A stretch of DNA of 53,179 nt, from assembly GCA_938005545.1 (NCBI GenBank), contig CALKXV010000057.1, positions 1 through 53,179 of the forward strand, read 5' to 3'. Position 1 is the first letter of the stretch; each line of letters starts with the position of its first letter. Both the position numbers and the translations under genes were made by a program. Positions 52,571 to 53,179 of the stretch are shown here, in pieces. This stretch comes from an uncultured Paracoccaceae bacterium. GTDB taxonomy: Bacteria > Pseudomonadota > Alphaproteobacteria > Rhodobacterales > Rhodobacteraceae. The notes beneath the pieces are model-generated. The model had not been told where the DNA came from, made no database searches, and saw only the letters and a program-made list of their open reading frames with translations.

Positions 52571-52944
52571 CGGTGCTGGTGATCTAAGGCGAGAGAGAAA
52601 CGGAGTGGGGGATCGATCGGCTTGGTCTCAGACCCCGCCTCACAGGCCGCAGGATCGCCCGTGTTGCGTTTTTCAGCTAAGGGTCGGGGTTTGCTCCGTT
52701 TTGCACCTTTACTGTTCGTCACGGGCGTCTCAGCCCTTTGCTTGCCTTTCTTTGCTTTCGTCGATTTGCCGGTTTTTGGCGGTGCCAGGTCGCAGCCCGA
52801 TAGTTCCGCCACCAACGTGGCCCCTTCGCGCACAGGATCGCCACTCAACAGTGCGGCAAAGTCGATAATCGAGCCGCTTTCTTTGCACCCAAAGCAGTGC
52901 CAGGTGTTGGCTTTGGTCTTGGCGGTTCTGGTTGGGATGACCAA
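52553..52944 (-). pseudogene. CHC2-type DNA primase fragment
   Basis: The minus-strand frame from TTG 52944 carries TWHCFGCKESGSIIDFAALL, the second half of a CHC2 zinc finger, then a Lys-rich linker and DPPLRFSLALDHQHRYVLER, a motif of plasmid-type primase/Toprim proteins. The first zinc ligands are missing at the N-terminus, and the C-terminal side stops at the mobilisation remnant, where the frame becomes its antisense. Both ends are therefore lost. Confidence 0.7.
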
Positions 52945-53042
52945 ACGTTTCGAGACACGGACTAAAACCTATCAGGTGTGGATTTCAGTTTTGAAATTCC
53001 ACCGTCACCTGGTGCGGCAACGGTCACACGTCATTTCTGGTT

Positions 53043-53179
53043 TGAACCGCCCCGTGTTTGCCGGAGGCTCCAACTCATGAGTAGGATGGAGCATCATGAC
53101 AAAGACAACGAACAAGTATTCACCAGAAGTGCGCGAACGCGCTGTGCGGATGGTATTGGATGGCGTGGGGCAGCATGAA
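53043..53179 (+). mobile_element. IS3-family element, left end (continues beyond window)
   Basis: A terminal sequence beginning TGAACCGCCCCGTGTTTGCC at 53043 precedes the orfA start. It matches the form of left inverted repeats of IS3-family members that I remember, but the other end lies outside the window, so the exact boundary is unverified. Confidence 0.6.
53096..53179 (+). CDS. IS3-family transposase orfA, 5' part
   Basis: From ATG 53096 the frame reads MTKTTNKYSPEVRERAVRM and continues through VLDGVGQHE to the right edge, a typical orfA start with the helix-turn-helix beginning. Only 28 codons are visible. It is a different subgroup from the remnant at 48938. Confidence 0.9.
   Translation, partial: MTKTTNKYSPEVRERAVRMVLDGVGQHE

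Noticed and set aside
1-53179. CRISPR array, rRNA operon or prophage
   Set aside because: No regularly spaced repeats, rRNA segments, or phage structural, lysis or integrase genes were seen.

Overview
The window is a piece of a moderately GC-rich alphaproteobacterial chromosome, most likely a Rhodobacterales (Roseobacter-group) member. The evidence is the petABC (fbcFBC) operon, the rpoH-rluD-DUF6476 neighbourhood, mmcB, the DUF6324 gene, and a tRNA-His with no encoded G-1 and with A73, which is a known alphaproteobacterial peculiarity. This assignment is inferred from gene content, not from a database search.

Layout. Positions 1-1430 form a decayed accessory segment beside the 3' end of a tRNA-Lys gene: an IS66 transposase remnant fused head-on to a truncated DUF4209-like gene. 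Positions 1500-8600 carry core genes: a ClpP-like lipoprotein, dapF-mtaB, a glutathione transferase, a PaiB-like protein and petABC. Positions 8700-20500 carry rpoH, rluD, a phosphoesterase, an ArgP-like regulator divergent from a membrane di-iron hydroxylase, tRNA-His, small conserved proteins, a probable 6S RNA, pncB, a lipoprotein and acpS-lepB-rnc.

Positions 20480-37545 are a 17-kb block of sixteen minus-strand genes, nearly all overlapping or a few bases apart. The hpaR-proximal half is a homoprotocatechuate meta-cleavage operon (hpaF, hpaE, hpaD, hpaG-like, hpaH) with an aromatic amino acid decarboxylase, a class III aminotransferase and a metallo-hydrolase built in. The distal half reads as a complete purine-ureide route: allantoate amidohydrolase, ureidoglycine-glyoxylate aminotransferase, a 57-aa FdrA-associated protein, the three oxamate carbamoyltransferase proteins (DUF1116, FdrA, DUF2877), carbamate kinase, and a gamma-glutamyltransferase-fold protein best explained as oxamate amidohydrolase. 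Together these would take allantoate to oxalate, recovering ammonia and one ATP.

Positions 37592-46261 hold hpaR, a LacI regulator, a membrane Ser/Thr kinase, and a TetR-controlled operon for an exported molybdenum hydroxylase with a dihaem cytochrome c and a small membrane protein. Positions 46264-48879 hold a P-loop (zeta-toxin-like) kinase divergent from a lactonase-type metallo-hydrolase. The last 4.3 kb is accessory again: an IS3 orfA relic, two glycosyltransferase genes, a fused pair of mobilisation and primase fragments, and the start of an IS3-family element at the right edge. No CRISPR array was seen.
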